From Allonocardiopsis opalescens (lineage in GTDB: Bacteria; Actinomycetota; Actinomycetes; Streptosporangiales; Streptosporangiaceae): DNA of 64,000 nt. The stretch spans positions 62,001 to 126,000 of the forward strand of contig NZ_PVZC01000004.1 of the NCBI RefSeq assembly GCF_003002095.1. The letters run 5' to 3'. Shown here in pieces: positions 63,764 to 64,000 of this stretch; position 1 is the first letter of the stretch, and each line of letters starts with the position of its first letter. Made by a program: the position numbers and the translations under genes. Under the pieces are notes generated by a model. It saw nothing but the letters and a program-made list of their open reading frames with translations, had not been told where the DNA came from and did not search any database.

Positions 63764-63985
63764 GCCGAGACTCCCTTCACTGGCCGCACCCCGGGGACGG
63801 TAGCGCGCCCAGGCGGCGCGGGGATGTCGACTGCTCCAATGATCGCCGACATCCCGCACCGTCCCGCGACGGGGCGCCAGGTCGTCACCACCTCGTTACG
63901 ATCGACGCCGTTTCAGTACTTCGGCCCAACGATTCGATCCATCTCGGCCACGGCGTCTTTACGGGCGATGGAGAGGGAGTTCCAG

Positions 63986-64000
63986 TTGTTCATCTTCCAG
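63986..64000 (+). CDS. Possible first codons of a gene continuing past the window
   Basis: TTG 63986 has AGGGAG at 63974-63979, 6 nt before it, and the frame reads MFIFQ to the edge. An in-frame ATG at 63968 is an alternative. TACGAT (63897-63902) could be its -10. Too short to identify. Confidence 0.3.

Overview
The window is chromosomal DNA of a high-GC actinomycete. The evidence is a very high G+C content, GTG and TTG starts, many leaderless genes, and the order ftsZ-pgeF-yggS-sepF-yggT-divIVA followed by ileS, dksA/traR-type, lspA and rluD. The pairing of the trp-region membrane protein, the HGxxPAAW protein, a CD225 protein and two DUF2752 proteins upstream of trpC suggests Streptosporangiales, perhaps Nocardiopsaceae. 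That placement is an inference. Nearly everything is housekeeping DNA. No tRNA, rRNA, insertion sequence or CRISPR array was seen.

Layout. 1-5447: end of the division cluster (ftsZ tail, pgeF, yggS, sepF, yggT, wag31/divIVA) and a membrane protein with a disordered tail. 5615-9085: ileS on the minus strand with a T-box leader whose parts can all be read. 9334-12286: zinc-finger regulator, lspA, rluD and a GIDE-domain protein. 12302-18042: a minus-strand AraC-azlC-azlD set, then small enzymes and a GMC oxidoreductase. 18090-29313: histidine genes hisD, C, B, H, A(priA), ridA, F and I, broken by an ATP-grasp remnant and by a two-gene ABC exporter with one degenerate ATP site. 29310-34835: trp-region membrane proteins and trpC, trpB, trpA, with a short Trp-codon leader and a possible attenuator between trpC and trpB. 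trpE and trpF are absent, so the HisA homologue probably serves both pathways as PriA. 35017-41392: a DsbA-like protein, lgt, two tandem paralogues of an undescribed membrane-anchored family, and a minus-strand branched-polyamine-synthase homologue. 41678-47727: gltBD.

47928-52703 is the most interesting part. A tight four-gene operon encodes an SDR lacking its catalytic Tyr, an ACC-synthase-like PLP enzyme, an AurF-type diiron N-oxygenase with all seven metal ligands, and a tryptophan-2,3-dioxygenase-family haem protein with two altered active-site residues. A convergent gene for a kynurenine-formamidase homologue follows. Together they could convert tryptophan to kynurenine or a related compound and N-oxygenate it. 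I know of no described pathway with this gene set. An A+T-rich patch with an orphan short ORF lies beside it.

53123-64000: DUF2784 protein, APC permease, a toroid-fold protein, a DinB-like protein, AraC- and TetR-type regulators, a DrrAB-type ABC exporter behind a clear promoter and operator, a PfpI-family protein, pyk, a DUF1266 membrane protein, and the possible first codons of another gene.

Regulation: many genes have a TAnnnT hexamer 6-8 nt before the start codon and no Shine-Dalgarno sequence, so leaderless transcripts are common. Several gene ends carry long perfect G+C palindromes without a T-tract, consistent with actinobacterial terminators.
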